Of a DNA stretch of 11,803 bases, positions 1 through 6,831 are shown piece by piece. The notes under the pieces were generated by a model, which saw only the letters and a program-made list of their open reading frames with translations, was not told the DNA's origin and searched no databases. The translations under genes were made by a program, and so were the position numbers. The stretch's first letter is position 1. Each line of letters opens with the position of its first letter. Source of the DNA: Dysgonamonadaceae bacterium (lineage in GTDB: Bacteria > Bacteroidota > Bacteroidia > Bacteroidales > Azobacteroidaceae); contig JAIRKG010000101.1 of the NCBI GenBank assembly GCA_031260235.1, positions 1 through 11,803 of the forward strand. The letters run 5' to 3'.

Positions 1-188
1 AAATCGGAACAGACGCAGGCCTTATTTGGAAAGTGCTTGACGAACAAGGCTCTAAAGGTATTAAAGACGTGAAGAAGTTGACCAAACTGACCGAAAAAGA
101 GATTTACGCAGCCATAGGGTGGTTAGCGCGTGAAGAAAAATTGGTCTTTGGGAAGACAGAAGATGACACTACACTCTCCCTGTCGTAA
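1..188 (+). CDS. Winged helix-turn-helix protein, DUF2582-like (3' end only)
   Basis: An open frame runs from the window edge (first full codon at position 3) to a TAA at 186-188, giving the last 61 residues of a small protein; the start lies outside. The residues read as a short winged helix: helix (GLIWKVLDEQG), helix-turn-helix (IKDVKKLTKLTEKEIYAAIGWLAREEKL) and a wing-like end (VFGKTEDDTTLSLS). This matches the small winged-helix proteins common in Bacteroidetes and annotated as DUF2582; those are about 70-80 residues, so little is missing. The fold suggests nucleic-acid binding, but no target is known. The gene is convergent with the lipoprotein operon and has its own terminator 30 nt downstream. 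Family assignment is from pattern recognition only. Confidence 0.8.
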   Translation, partial: IGTDAGLIWKVLDEQGSKGIKDVKKLTKLTEKEIYAAIGWLAREEKLVFGKTEDDTTLSLS

Positions 189-217
189 AACGAGCAAAAA
201 AGTACATAGGATAAAGT

Positions 218-254
218 AAAGGCTGTCCACAATTTGTCGGATAGCCTTTTTTTT
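218..254 (+). terminator. Rho-independent terminator of the winged-helix gene
   Basis: An 11-bp stem (218-228 with 239-249, one G-U pair, core GGCTGTCC/GGATAGCC) closes a 10-nt loop and runs into eight T residues (247-254). It lies 30 nt after the winged-helix stop codon. The opposite strand has no U-tract, so it acts rightward only. Confidence 0.85.
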
Positions 255-327
255 GAGCGCACTTGCAAAACCTTCTCTATCTGCCGTCAACCACGCGAAT
301 GAATATTAACCGTTTTATAAATCCAAC

Positions 328-362
328 AAAAAAAGCACAATTACCTTCATAATTGTGCTTTT
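328..362 (-). terminator. Intrinsic terminator ending the leftward lipoprotein/ribosomal transcript
   Basis: A perfect 13-bp stem (331-343 with 350-362, core AAGCACAATTA) has a 6-nt loop. On the minus strand its 3' arm merges into a run of seven U residues (complement of A328-334). It starts 12 nt beyond the stop codon of the last lipoprotein gene. The plus strand has only four T residues at the stem end, so any rightward activity would be weak. Confidence 0.85.
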
Positions 363-373
363 ACCGCTTATAT

Positions 374-1120
374 TTACCTGCTTTCGGTATATCGTGAATA
401 CCACTTTGCTGTTTCTTTTGCAATTTGTTTGGCACTGCCGTTTACGCTGACTTTAAAATTTTTTCTACCTGCAAGTTGGCTTCCGTCTTTTCCATTGAGA
501 GGGCTGTATGGTCCTGCCGGCAAATCCTGAAGTGTAACATTATTGCAGACCACACCAACGATTGCATGATCGGTAACAGCAGTTTGAATTGCAGATGCAA
601 CCATTCCGATTAAAGCGGCATATCCGCTTTGTCCGTAATTCGTATTTGCATTGACGGTTATATTGCCTGTACGCCGGTAAAGTGTTTCATTTGTATGCAC
701 CGATTTGATAATGTATTCAACTTCAACAGTGATAGTGGCAAGAACAGATGCCTTTTCCCATTTGTTGATCACAGTAAACAATGCCAAATCGGCACCGAAC
801 ACTTCACCGAATTTGGTAAGAGGTGCATTAAAAAACAGTTCTGCGTCATACGCACTTTCCTTTTTCAAAATTTCCATCGACAGAAACGGCGGAATGACAT
901 AATAGCCCGCATTACTCAACGGTATATTCAACGTTGTATGAAAAAACTCCTTAGCCTCCACGTTAGTCGTTTTGTTGATGGGAGGCATAATCAGAATTGC
1001 AACAGGTTTTTCGTCATAAAAGCCTTTATATGCTTCCGATTTGGGTGATAATTTTGCTGTGGAACATCCCGATAACAGGACAATTCCAATAAATCCCGAC
1101 AAAAATAATATCTTTTTCAT
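374..1120 (-). CDS. Outer-membrane lipoprotein, DUF799/GNA1162 family
   Basis: This is a 248-residue lipoprotein. Residues 1-19 form a type II signal peptide with lipobox LLSGC, lipidated Cys19. The mature part starts with a strand-rich module (KPVAILIMPPINKTTNVEAKEF) followed by a helix/strand pattern (AGYYVIPPFLSMEILKKE, FGADLALFTVINKW) like the TolB-N/CsgG-type fold described for Neisseria GNA1162. A small-residue segment near 165-180 (SGYAALIGMVASAIQTAV) could be a hydrophobic helix. It is the last gene of a four-gene lipoprotein operon; its ATG overlaps the preceding stop by 4 nt (ATGA), implying translational coupling. In other bacteria the DUF799 gene follows CsgG-like and DUF4810 genes, as here. 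Molecular function is not established; an outer-membrane assembly or transport role with the CsgG-like protein is inferred. Confidence 0.85.
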   Translation of the reverse strand: MKKILFLSGFIGIVLLSGCSTAKLSPKSEAYKGFYDEKPVAILIMPPINKTTNVEAKEFFHTTLNIPLSNAGYYVIPPFLSMEILKKESAYDAELFFNAPLTKFGEVFGADLALFTVINKWEKASVLATITVEVEYIIKSVHTNETLYRRTGNITVNANTNYGQSGYAALIGMVASAIQTAVTDHAIVGVVCNNVTLQDLPAGPYSPLNGKDGSQLAGRKNFKVSVNGSAKQIAKETAKWYSRYTESR

Positions 1121-1464
1121 TTTTCAAACAGTTGTAAAATTCGGTCAATAAATATTTTAGATTCCGGATATAGCGATATTTCTTTCTCTAACATCGCCTT
1201 ACCTTCTTCTATCCTTTCCGACAGCAAGAGAACAAATCCATAGTCGGCATAAACGCCGGGAGGAACTGCGTTGCGCGTTCCTGTTTGTTCCTCAATGAGC
1301 TTCCGATAAGTTTTTATCAGTTGTTCCAATGATTTTTCATCGCTGTTTTTGAGGTATTTATAACTCGTATCATCATAATTACTCCATGAATACAGGTTTT
1401 TGGGAGCGCAAGATGTTAAATATAAAACAGCGGACAATCCGATAAATAAAAATTTCCGTTTCAT
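1117..1464 (-). CDS. DUF4810 family lipoprotein
   Basis: This is a 115-residue lipoprotein with a short signal peptide ending in lipobox LTSC (Cys19). The mature protein begins with the aromatic signature typical of DUF4810 (LYSWSNYDDTSYKYLKN) and continues as paired helices (LEQLIKTYRKLIEEQ, PPGVYADYGFVLLLSERIEEGKAMLEKEISLYP) that look like a single TPR-type hairpin, including the acidic ...EGKAMLEKEISLYPES... segment common in TPR proteins. It starts in a 4-nt overlap with the upstream gene and ends in a 4-nt overlap with the DUF799 gene. In Neisseria the homologous gene lies between the CsgG-like and GNA1162 genes. A TPR-like fold suggests a protein-interaction role, perhaps a periplasmic adaptor within the lipoprotein complex. 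This is inference; no biochemical role is known to me. Confidence 0.85.
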   Translation of the reverse strand: MKRKFLFIGLSAVLYLTSCAPKNLYSWSNYDDTSYKYLKNSDEKSLEQLIKTYRKLIEEQTGTRNAVPPGVYADYGFVLLLSERIEEGKAMLEKEISLYPESKIFIDRILQLFEK

Positions 1465-1826
1465 TGCAATATTATTTTTTTAGTTTCCTGTGCAGATACA
1501 AAAATCTGTTTTCTGTAAATAGTTATCCCGCTGTATGAAACAGTTACCATGTGAGTTCCGGTAGATATGGCATACACTTCACCTTTAAACCTGTCGCCTT
1601 TCGGAGTAATAGAATTTCCATCGCTTTCGTTGTGAACTTTAGCCTTGAATGTGGTTTTGCCGTCAATATCAACGTCAACGCCGCCCCGATAATTGGAGGC
1701 TGTTCCTGCAAATTCAAGAAATGACTCATTTTCCAGTCCCCTTGAAGTGGACAGCGAGCCTTCGCCGACTTTACAACTCGTTAATACGAATAAAACAGTT
1801 GCCAATAAGCATATTAACTTTTTCAT
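1461..1826 (-). CDS. Small lipoprotein with PEGA-like C-terminal beta domain, function unknown
   Basis: This 121-residue protein has an N-terminal lipoprotein signal peptide with lipobox LTSC (Cys18). I do not recognise a named family. After a Ser/Gly-rich linker (GEGSLSTSRGLENES) the chain looks all-beta: FLEFAGTASNYRGGVDVDIDG, then GEVYAISTGTHMVTVSYSG and a final strand pair ending KKIILQ. The order 'GTH.VTVSYSG....K..FV.....KKIIL' resembles PEGA-type domains, which are small extracytoplasmic beta modules. The gene is fused into the operon by ATGA overlaps on both sides. It is an extra member, since the well-known neighbourhood has only CsgG-like, DUF4810 and DUF799 genes. A structural subunit or cell-wall-facing accessory of the same complex is a plausible inference. 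Confidence 0.75.
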   Translation of the reverse strand: MKKLICLLATVLFVLTSCKVGEGSLSTSRGLENESFLEFAGTASNYRGGVDVDIDGKTTFKAKVHNESDGNSITPKGDRFKGEVYAISTGTHMVTVSYSGITIYRKQIFVSAQETKKIILQ

Positions 1827-2869
1827 TTTTTAATCTCCTCTATAAAATAATTAGACAAATTTTTGCCGTCAATATTCCCTTCGACAATAGAAACTATTGA
1901 ATATTCGTTTTGCGGATTATCGCCTGCGCTTAAATCAATTCTGATTGTTCCCACCGTTTTTCCGGGCAGTTCCACCATCATTCCTGTTTGCGGATTTTTC
2001 ACAGACTTACCTTTTTCAACCACTCTGTAGGTATCGCCCGTTTTTATTCCCTGACTTTTGCCGCCTGCGATAATCACCGCATCAGAGTCATACGAAAGGA
2101 AATAAGATTTCCAAGGTCTGTCCATACAGTTATTGACTATATTTTCCACTAATTTTGAAATAGCGGCTGAAATAGCTTTGTCGCTCAAGGTGGCGTCGTA
2201 ATCGGTCGTTTTTCCTAATCCAAACGAAGTTTTATTGGTAGTTTCCGCCTCGCCTTTTGCTTCTTCCGAATAAATGATCTGTCCTGTTGAAACATCGACC
2301 AAACGAATACTTACTCCCGCTTGCACAATTTGGGTTTTGCTACGCGAAAACACAGTTGCATCACCTTCGTTTTTCCTCCCAAACTCAGTAACCGATCCGA
2401 TAATCAGGTAATCAGCGCCGACTTTTTGATAACCTTCATTCCCTGCAATTTGCAATTCTTCCACAATTTTATCCATATCTGCCCGTTCCAGCAAGATAAA
2501 CTTGTTTGTCGAAGCAAGTTTGGTTGAAAGAATATCAACCGCCTGTTTACCGATCGGATCATTTCCTTTATTGTAAAAAACACCCTTCGCATAGGCCGTT
2601 TCGTTTGAGAACCGGGCAATGGCTACTTTGCGCTTTAATCCTTGATAATCCTGTTTTACTTCCCTGATTTGAGGTTCAACGCTTACCACATTTTGGTGTG
2701 CCGTACATCCGGTCAAGGCAAATAAAGTGATTAGCAATCCTAAAAACAGATTTAAATAAATTTTCCCACTCTTATAGATTTTCGGACTCGCTTCGTTTTT
2801 TTGAATGGTCCCCGTCTCCATTGCACGAACAGCGTGCGGTTGCGTTTGATTTGAAATTTTTTGTATCAT
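1823..2869 (-). CDS. CsgG/HfaB-family outer-membrane lipoprotein
   Basis: The CsgG-type core is clear: KVAIARFSNETAYAKG (first strand), FILLERADMDKIVEELQIA, then VGADYLIIGSVTEFGRKN and the long beta segment around VSIRLVDVSTGQIIYSEEAKGEAE. CsgG proteins oligomerise into outer-membrane secretion pores. Lipobox LTGC is present. The last ~95 residues go beyond E. coli CsgG length and look like a separate beta domain (GIKTGDTYRVVEKGK, PGKTVGTIRID), similar to FlgT-C-like ends; this is inference. The open frame reaches an ATG at 2887, where the lipobox Cys is residue 61. I chose the ATG at 2869 because GGAG precedes it by 4 nt; this places Cys at 55. An ATG at 2821 would place it at 39. All give an unusually long n-region. 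It begins 70 nt after rpsN and ends in a 4-nt overlap with the next lipoprotein gene. Confidence 0.85.
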   Translation of the reverse strand: MIQKISNQTQPHAVRAMETGTIQKNEASPKIYKSGKIYLNLFLGLLITLFALTGCTAHQNVVSVEPQIREVKQDYQGLKRKVAIARFSNETAYAKGVFYNKGNDPIGKQAVDILSTKLASTNKFILLERADMDKIVEELQIAGNEGYQKVGADYLIIGSVTEFGRKNEGDATVFSRSKTQIVQAGVSIRLVDVSTGQIIYSEEAKGEAETTNKTSFGLGKTTDYDATLSDKAISAAISKLVENIVNNCMDRPWKSYFLSYDSDAVIIAGGKSQGIKTGDTYRVVEKGKSVKNPQTGMMVELPGKTVGTIRIDLSAGDNPQNEYSIVSIVEGNIDGKNLSNYFIEEIKK

Positions 2870-2939
2870 TTTGCTCCACTTGACCATGATGTGGGCAGGG
2901 CTGAAATTATGAATTCAATAATTTTATCTTTTTTCTTAA

Positions 2940-3209
2940 TCACCAACTCGCTTTCCTAACCCCTGGTATCAATCCTTGCGAAGCCATCTCCCGCAACTGA
3001 ATTCGGGAAATGCCGAACAGGCGGACATATCCTTTCGATCGACCTGTTATTTTGCAACAATTGTGCAAACGAACAGGAGACGCATTTTTTGGTAATGCTT
3101 GTAATGCTTCATAGTTCCCTTCTTTTTTCAATTGCGCTCTTTTTGCGGCATATTTGGTAACTAATTTTGCACGTTTTACCTCGCGGGCTTTCATTGATTC
3201 TTTTGCCAT
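2940..3209 (-). CDS. rpsN: 30S ribosomal protein S14
   Basis: This 89-residue S14 is a component of the head of the small subunit, next to S3, S10 and S19. The N-terminus is strongly basic ([17 protein letters not shown]) and the C-terminal half carries the S14 signature ([25 protein letters not shown]...GVRKASW). The two CxxC knuckles of zinc-binding S14 are absent (only an adjacent CC pair at the first position), so it is the zinc-independent form, although its length is closer to the short type. It follows rplE by 3 nt. Normally rpsH comes next in the spc operon; here the next gene is the CsgG-like lipoprotein gene and no terminator separates them. Confidence 0.97.
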   Translation of the reverse strand: MAKESMKAREVKRAKLVTKYAAKRAQLKKEGNYEALQALPKNASPVRLHNCCKITGRSKGYVRLFGISRIQLREMASQGLIPGVRKASW

Positions 3210-3212
3210 ATC

Positions 3213-3770
3213 TTATTCTTTTTTAGCGTTTTTAAACGGTAATCCAAATTCTTTCAACAGAGCATAACCTTCTTCGTCTGTTCGAGCCGAAGTTACAAAT
3301 GTAATATTCATCCCCAATATTTTCACGATATTGTCGATATTCACTTCGGGGAAAATAATTTGCTCTTGAATACCAAGTGTATAGTTTCCTCTACCGTCCA
3401 ACTTGCTTTCAATACCTTTGAAGTCGCGAATACGCGGCAAAGCCACTCGCACCAGACGTTCGAGAAACTCGTACATTTGTTCACGGCGAAGCGTTACCAT
3501 TGCCCCAATAGGCATTTTTCTGCGAAGTTTGAAGTTGGAAATGTCTTTCTTTGAAACCGTGGCAACGGCTTTTTGACCCGTAATCGCCGTCAGTTCCTGA
3601 ACTGCCGTATCAACTATTTTCTTGTCGGCGACCGCTATTCCAAGCCCCTGGTTGATTACAATCTTTTTCAATACCGGAACTTGCATTACGGAAGTGTAAT
3701 TAAATTCTTTCATCAATGCAGGAACTATTTTTTCCTGATATTCTTTTTTGAGATTTGCCATATTGTTCAT
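3213..3770 (-). CDS. rplE: 50S ribosomal protein L5
   Basis: This 185-residue protein has full family length. L5 binds 5S rRNA and contacts the P-site tRNA in the central protuberance. Recognisable segments are [19 protein letters not shown] near the N-terminus, [37 protein letters not shown] and the conserved end [20 protein letters not shown]. The ATG at 3770 was preferred to the one 9 nt downstream. It overlaps the rplX stop by 4 nt (ATGA) and has a GGGAGG sequence 7 nt upstream, one of the few strong Shine-Dalgarno sites in the window. The downstream ATG (MANLKK) remains possible. rplE is followed after 3 nt by rpsN, the standard spc order. Confidence 0.97.
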   Translation of the reverse strand: MNNMANLKKEYQEKIVPALMKEFNYTSVMQVPVLKKIVINQGLGIAVADKKIVDTAVQELTAITGQKAVATVSKKDISNFKLRRKMPIGAMVTLRREQMYEFLERLVRVALPRIRDFKGIESKLDGRGNYTLGIQEQIIFPEVNIDNIVKILGMNITFVTSARTDEEGYALLKEFGLPFKNAKKE

Positions 3771-4084
3771 TTCATTTCCTCCCCTGATTTTTTAGAATAA
3801 CGTATCAATACTCCTTTGCCATTCAATTTGCGTCCGACACGTGTCGGTTTTCCGCTTTTCGGATCCAACACATTCAAATTTGAAATATGAACCGGCACCT
3901 CCCTTTTCTGAAATCCCCCCTGAGGATTCTTTGCATTTGGTTTTGTAGATTTCGAAATCATATTGACACCCTCAACAAGAGCGCGTTGTTTTTCGATGAA
4001 CACTTTCAAGACACGGCCTATTTTGCCTTTGTCTTCGCCGGTATTAACGTACACCGTATCTCCTTTTTTAATATGTAACTTCAT
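3767..4084 (-). CDS. rplX: 50S ribosomal protein L24
   Basis: With the ATG at 4084 this is a 105-residue L24, an early assembly protein at the exit-tunnel region of the large subunit. The N-terminus [20 protein letters not shown] contains the KOW motif (about residues 5-25), followed by the usual [21 protein letters not shown] region and a C-terminal basic tail. The frame stays open to a GTG at 4111, but the nine added residues (MSIIRNSKS) do not belong to the family and would be encoded inside a hairpin-forming repeat spacer, so the shorter form is chosen. There is no Shine-Dalgarno before the ATG, as is usual in Bacteroidetes. The stop codon overlaps the rplE start. Confidence 0.96.
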   Translation of the reverse strand: MKLHIKKGDTVYVNTGEDKGKIGRVLKVFIEKQRALVEGVNMISKSTKPNAKNPQGGFQKREVPVHISNLNVLDPKSGKPTRVGRKLNGKGVLIRYSKKSGEEMK

Positions 4085-4091
4085 GCTTTTT

Positions 4092-4134
4092 GAATTACGA
4101 ATTATGCTCACGATATAATTCTTAATTATTAATT
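4092..4134. repeat. Heptamer-periodic AT-rich repeat with hairpin, rplN-rplX spacer
   Basis: GAATTA occurs at 4092 and 4099, and TAATT at 4116, 4123 and 4130, all spaced 7 nt. The halves are inverted relative to each other: 4093-4105 pairs with 4115-4127 over 13 positions with one mismatch and a 9-nt loop. It precedes the rplX ATG by only 8 nt, so it could affect rplX translation. Confidence 0.6.
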
Positions 4135-4135
4135 T

Positions 4136-4501
4136 CTATAAAACTTCAGGCGCCAAAGACACAATTTTCATATTCACGGCGCGAAGTTCGCGAGCAACGG
4201 GTCCAAAAATACGGCTGCCGCGGATTTCACTTGTATTGTTCAACAACACGCAAGCATTGTCGTCAAAGCGGATGTAAGAGCCATCTGCGCGACGGATTTC
4301 TTTTTTCGTGCGTACAATAATCGCTTTAGACACTACACCTTTTTTAATATCACTCGAAGGGATTACATTTTTGACGGCTACGACAATTACATCTCCAACG
4401 GAAGCGTAACGTCTTTTTGTTCCGCCCAATACACGGATACAAAGCACTTCTCTTGCTCCGGAGTTATCGGCTACTGCAAGCCTTGATTCTTGTTGTATCA
4501 T
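4136..4501 (-). CDS. rplN: 50S ribosomal protein L14
   Basis: This is a 121-residue protein of typical L14 length. L14 sits at the subunit interface, forms bridges with the small subunit and is the docking site of the silencing factor RsfS. Conserved segments include [20 protein letters not shown] near the N-terminus, [32 protein letters not shown], and the end [13 protein letters not shown]. It starts 2 nt after rpsQ and is separated from rplX by 51 nt of repeat-like AT-rich sequence that can form a hairpin (see the repeat entry). No anomalies in the coding region. Confidence 0.97.
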   Translation of the reverse strand: MIQQESRLAVADNSGAREVLCIRVLGGTKRRYASVGDVIVVAVKNVIPSSDIKKGVVSKAIIVRTKKEIRRADGSYIRFDDNACVLLNNTSEIRGSRIFGPVARELRAVNMKIVSLAPEVL

Positions 4502-4503
4502 AA

Positions 4504-4764
4504 TTATTTAGCTTTTTCTATGATTTCCACTAAACGCCATCTCTTAGTCTTGCTCAAAGGACGAGTTTCCATGATTTTTACGGTATCGCCGATATTACAT
4601 TCATTTTTTTCGTCGTGTGCATGGAATTTTTTCGTTTTATTCACGAATTTTCCGTAGATAGGGTGTTTTTCTTTCCATTTCACGGCAACAGTAATGGACT
4701 TGTCCATTTTATTACTGAAAACTACACCGATTCTTTCTTTTCTTAAATTTCTAATTTCCTCCAT
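4504..4764 (-). CDS. rpsQ: 30S ribosomal protein S17
   Basis: This is an 86-residue S17, an OB-fold protein that binds 16S rRNA early in small-subunit assembly. The family core is obvious: [18 protein letters not shown], then [39 protein letters not shown]. The first residues ([10 protein letters not shown]) match the Bacteroidetes form. It lies one nucleotide after the rpmC stop and 2 nt before rplN, consistent with tight co-translation in the S10/spc train. Confidence 0.97.
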   Translation of the reverse strand: MEEIRNLRKERIGVVFSNKMDKSITVAVKWKEKHPIYGKFVNKTKKFHAHDEKNECNIGDTVKIMETRPLSKTKRWRLVEIIEKAK

Positions 4765-4765
4765 A

Positions 4766-4975
4766 TCAGTTGCTTTTTTGCTTACTGTTAATTTCCCTTT
4801 GGCGCAACTCGGTTTTCATACGTGCAATCTCTCTGCGTAAATGAGTGATGATTGCTGGACTGTCCAAGGCTGAAACACGGTGGTTGATTTTCTTCTGTTC
4901 ATAATCTTTCGTTTCAACCGCTAACCTTTCCTTTAATTCGCAAGTAGTTAAATCTCTGATTTCTGCAATTTTCAT
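4766..4975 (-). CDS. rpmC: 50S ribosomal protein L29
   Basis: With the ATG at 4975 this is a 69-residue L29, a helical-hairpin protein near the exit tunnel where SRP and trigger factor dock. It has the usual N-terminal helix ([20 protein letters not shown]) and the conserved C-terminal helix ([19 protein letters not shown]). A GTG at 4984 that overlaps the rplP stop by 4 nt (GTGA) could add three residues (MSP). I preferred the ATG because homologues begin at MKI. The two starts differ only slightly. The gene is followed by rpsQ after 1 nt. Confidence 0.95.
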   Translation of the reverse strand: MKIAEIRDLTTCELKERLAVETKDYEQKKINHRVSALDSPAIITHLRREIARMKTELRQREINSKQKSN

Positions 4976-4980
4976 AGGAC

Positions 4981-5415
4981 TCACACATTTTCGTTATTAA
5001 AATCATAATCATGTCTTACGACAAATTTCGTAGTAACAGGAAGCTTCTGAGCTGCAAGCCTCAAAGCCTCTTTTGCCACTTCAAACGTAACGCCTTCTAC
5101 TTCAAAGATTATACGCCCCGGAGTTACCGGAGCGACAAACCCTTCGGGGGCTCCTTTGCCTTTACCCATTCGCACTTCGGCAGGCTTTTTGGTAATAGGT
5201 TTATCGGGGAAAATCCTCACCCACACCTGACCTTGACGCTGCATGTAACGGGTTACGGCAATACGGGCAGCTTCTATCTGACGTCCCGTGATCCACTTCG
5301 ATTGCAACGTTTTTATACCAAACGAACCGAATGCCAACTGGTTACCTCTTTGGGCATTGCCTTTCATACGGCCTTTCTGCGACCTTCTGAACTTTGTTTT
5401 TTTCGGTTGTAACAT
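4981..5415 (-). CDS. rplP: 50S ribosomal protein L16
   Basis: This is a 144-residue L16, which lies near the peptidyl-transferase centre and the A-site tRNA elbow. Conserved features are [19 protein letters not shown] at the start, [23 protein letters not shown], and the loop [21 protein letters not shown] followed by [10 protein letters not shown]. The usual operon order (rpsC before, rpmC after) is kept, but the spacer from rpsC is 221 nt instead of a few nucleotides. Translation may therefore not be coupled to rpsC, and a secondary promoter in the gap is possible though I find no clear one. Confidence 0.97.
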   Translation of the reverse strand: MLQPKKTKFRRSQKGRMKGNAQRGNQLAFGSFGIKTLQSKWITGRQIEAARIAVTRYMQRQGQVWVRIFPDKPITKKPAEVRMGKGKGAPEGFVAPVTPGRIIFEVEGVTFEVAKEALRLAAQKLPVTTKFVVRHDYDFNNENV

Positions 5416-5636
5416 CTTTATTATCTATTAAAAATTATTTTATATTTATATTCTCAATCTGTTTTAAATTCTTAATAATCTTATTCAAATTCAAAGAACG
5501 TACAATAAATGTCGTTAGGTAAATAATTAAATAATAAAGTCTTAAATTTTAACATTTGTGAATATACTGAAATTGATAAGTATTCCGCTTTCTGGTGCAA
5601 ATATCAGCAAAAAAAATAGAACAATTGCCACTAGTA
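5416..5636. other. 221-bp AT-rich non-coding gap inside the S10 operon (rpsC-rplP)
   Basis: No supported gene lies here on either strand. The sequence is very AT-rich and carries short internal duplications: TAAATAAT twice in tandem near 5520 and TTCAAA twice near 5485. The best -7-like element for leftward transcription is TGAATTTG (complement of 5486-5493), one mismatch from TAnnTTTG, without a convincing partner at -33. No intrinsic terminator was seen. It may be a decayed insertion or a leader for the rplP segment. Confidence 0.6.
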
Positions 5637-6413
5637 TTAAACCGACGGCTTGCGAATTTTCCTCTCGCCTTTTCTTCTATCTCTGTCTCGATTGTTGTCT
5701 CTATACTCTCTTCTGTCACCACGTCCGCCTCCTCTGTCATCGCGACCAGTTTCTTTTAAAGCGGCAAATTGCGGAGCAAGATCACGTTTGCCGTAAACTT
5801 CTCCCCTGCAAATCCAGACTTTGATTCCCAGCAAACCGACTTTCGTAATGGCTTCGCCCAAAGCGTAGTCAATATCTGCCCGTAACGTGTGCAATGGCGT
5901 TCGTCCTTCCTTATACATTTCCGAACGCGCCATTTCGGCTCCGTTCAAACGTCCTGAAATTTGTATTTTGATACCTTCGGCGCCCATACGCATCGTTGAT
6001 GCAATAGCCGTTTTGATAGCGCGGCGATATGCCATTTTACCTTCCAACTGGCGGGCAATATTATTAGCCACAATCACGGCATCCAATTCAGGCCTCTTAA
6101 CTTCAAAGATATTGATTTGAATTTCCTTATCTGTAACTTTTTTCAATTCTTCTTTCAGTTTATCAACTTCCCGACCGCCTGGGCCAATAATGATTCCCGG
6201 ACGAGCTGTACAAACGGTAATAGTCACCATTTTCAATGTACGTTCAATAACAATACGGGATACACTTGCTTTGGCAAGACGGACATTCAAATATTTGCGG
6301 ATTTTGCTGTCTTCATACAAAGTATCGCCATACTTATTACCTCCGTACCAATTAGAATCCCATCCGCGGATAATTCCTAAACGATTACTTATCGGATTTA
6401 CTTTTTGTCCCAT
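5637..6413 (-). CDS. rpsC: 30S ribosomal protein S3
   Basis: This is a 258-residue S3, part of the mRNA entry channel in the small-subunit head. It has the N-terminal start [20 protein letters not shown], a type II KH domain with the GxxG loop GPGG at 77-80, and the C-terminal S3 domain ([67 protein letters not shown]). Residues 223-258 form a low-complexity tail rich in Arg, Asp and Gly ([20 protein letters not shown]...), presumably disordered. Variable basic tails are usual in Bacteroidetes S3, but the strict RD/RG pattern is notable. It follows rplV by 7 nt and is separated from rplP by an unusually long gap. Confidence 0.97.
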   Translation of the reverse strand: MGQKVNPISNRLGIIRGWDSNWYGGNKYGDTLYEDSKIRKYLNVRLAKASVSRIVIERTLKMVTITVCTARPGIIIGPGGREVDKLKEELKKVTDKEIQINIFEVKRPELDAVIVANNIARQLEGKMAYRRAIKTAIASTMRMGAEGIKIQISGRLNGAEMARSEMYKEGRTPLHTLRADIDYALGEAITKVGLLGIKVWICRGEVYGKRDLAPQFAALKETGRDDRGGGRGDRREYRDNNRDRDRRKGERKIRKPSV

Positions 6414-6420
6414 TGAGCAA

Positions 6421-6825
6421 TTAATTTTGTTTATCTGTTATTGAATCTACAAACACAGTCACGTGGTTTGAACGTTTACGAATATGATGTCCTCTGCCTT
6501 GAGGCGCCGGACGCATTCTTTTCAACATTGACGCCGAATCCACGTTGATTGATGTTACATACAATTCGCCGGTTTCTGCATGACGCTCGTTTTTTTCTTC
6601 CCAGTTGGCAATAGCCGAATGAAGCAATTTCCTTACTCTTAAAGCAGCTTCTTTATTCGAATATTTTAGAACGCCAAGCGCCCGAAAGGCTTCCATTCCA
6701 CGGATCATATCTGCTACGAGACGCATTTTACGCGGGGAAGTCGGAACATTATGCAATTTCGCAAAATACAAGCTTTTATTTGCTTCTTTCCTCTGTTCTG
6801 CTGTTATTCTTTTTCTTGTACCCAT
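6421..6825 (-). CDS. rplV: 50S ribosomal protein L22
   Basis: This is a 134-residue L22. The globular part lies on the ribosome surface and the long beta-hairpin lines the exit tunnel, where macrolide resistance changes occur in other bacteria. The family signature is complete: [18 protein letters not shown] near the start, [13 protein letters not shown] in the middle, and the tunnel hairpin at about 100-120 ([20 protein letters not shown]). The hairpin has the usual length, with no insertion or deletion. It starts 6 nt after rpsS and ends 7 nt before rpsC. Confidence 0.97.
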   Translation of the reverse strand: MGTRKRITAEQRKEANKSLYFAKLHNVPTSPRKMRLVADMIRGMEAFRALGVLKYSNKEAALRVRKLLHSAIANWEEKNERHAETGELYVTSINVDSASMLKRMRPAPQGRGHHIRKRSNHVTVFVDSITDKQN

Positions 6826-6831
6826 ATCTTT

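Noticed and set aside
2904-2924. AT-only hairpin (AAATTAT/ATAATTT) after rpsN as a terminator
   Set aside because: On the minus strand the stem is followed by CAGCCC, not a U-tract, and a seven-pair A-T stem is too weak to end the ribosomal transcript.
4085-4111. GTG start at 4111 for rplX
   Set aside because: It would add nine residues not found in L24 and encoded within the repeat spacer; the ATG at 4084 gives the family N-terminus.
5486-5493. Internal promoter for rplP in the rpsC-rplP gap
   Set aside because: TGAATTTG is one mismatch away from the -7 consensus and has no -33 partner at the right distance; in AT-rich DNA this is expected by chance.
5549-5740. 63-aa minus-strand ORF rich in Glu and Thr overlapping the end of rpsC
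   Set aside because: It is the out-of-frame reading of the Arg/Asp repeats of the rpsC tail plus non-coding gap; it has no family resemblance and no independent start signal.
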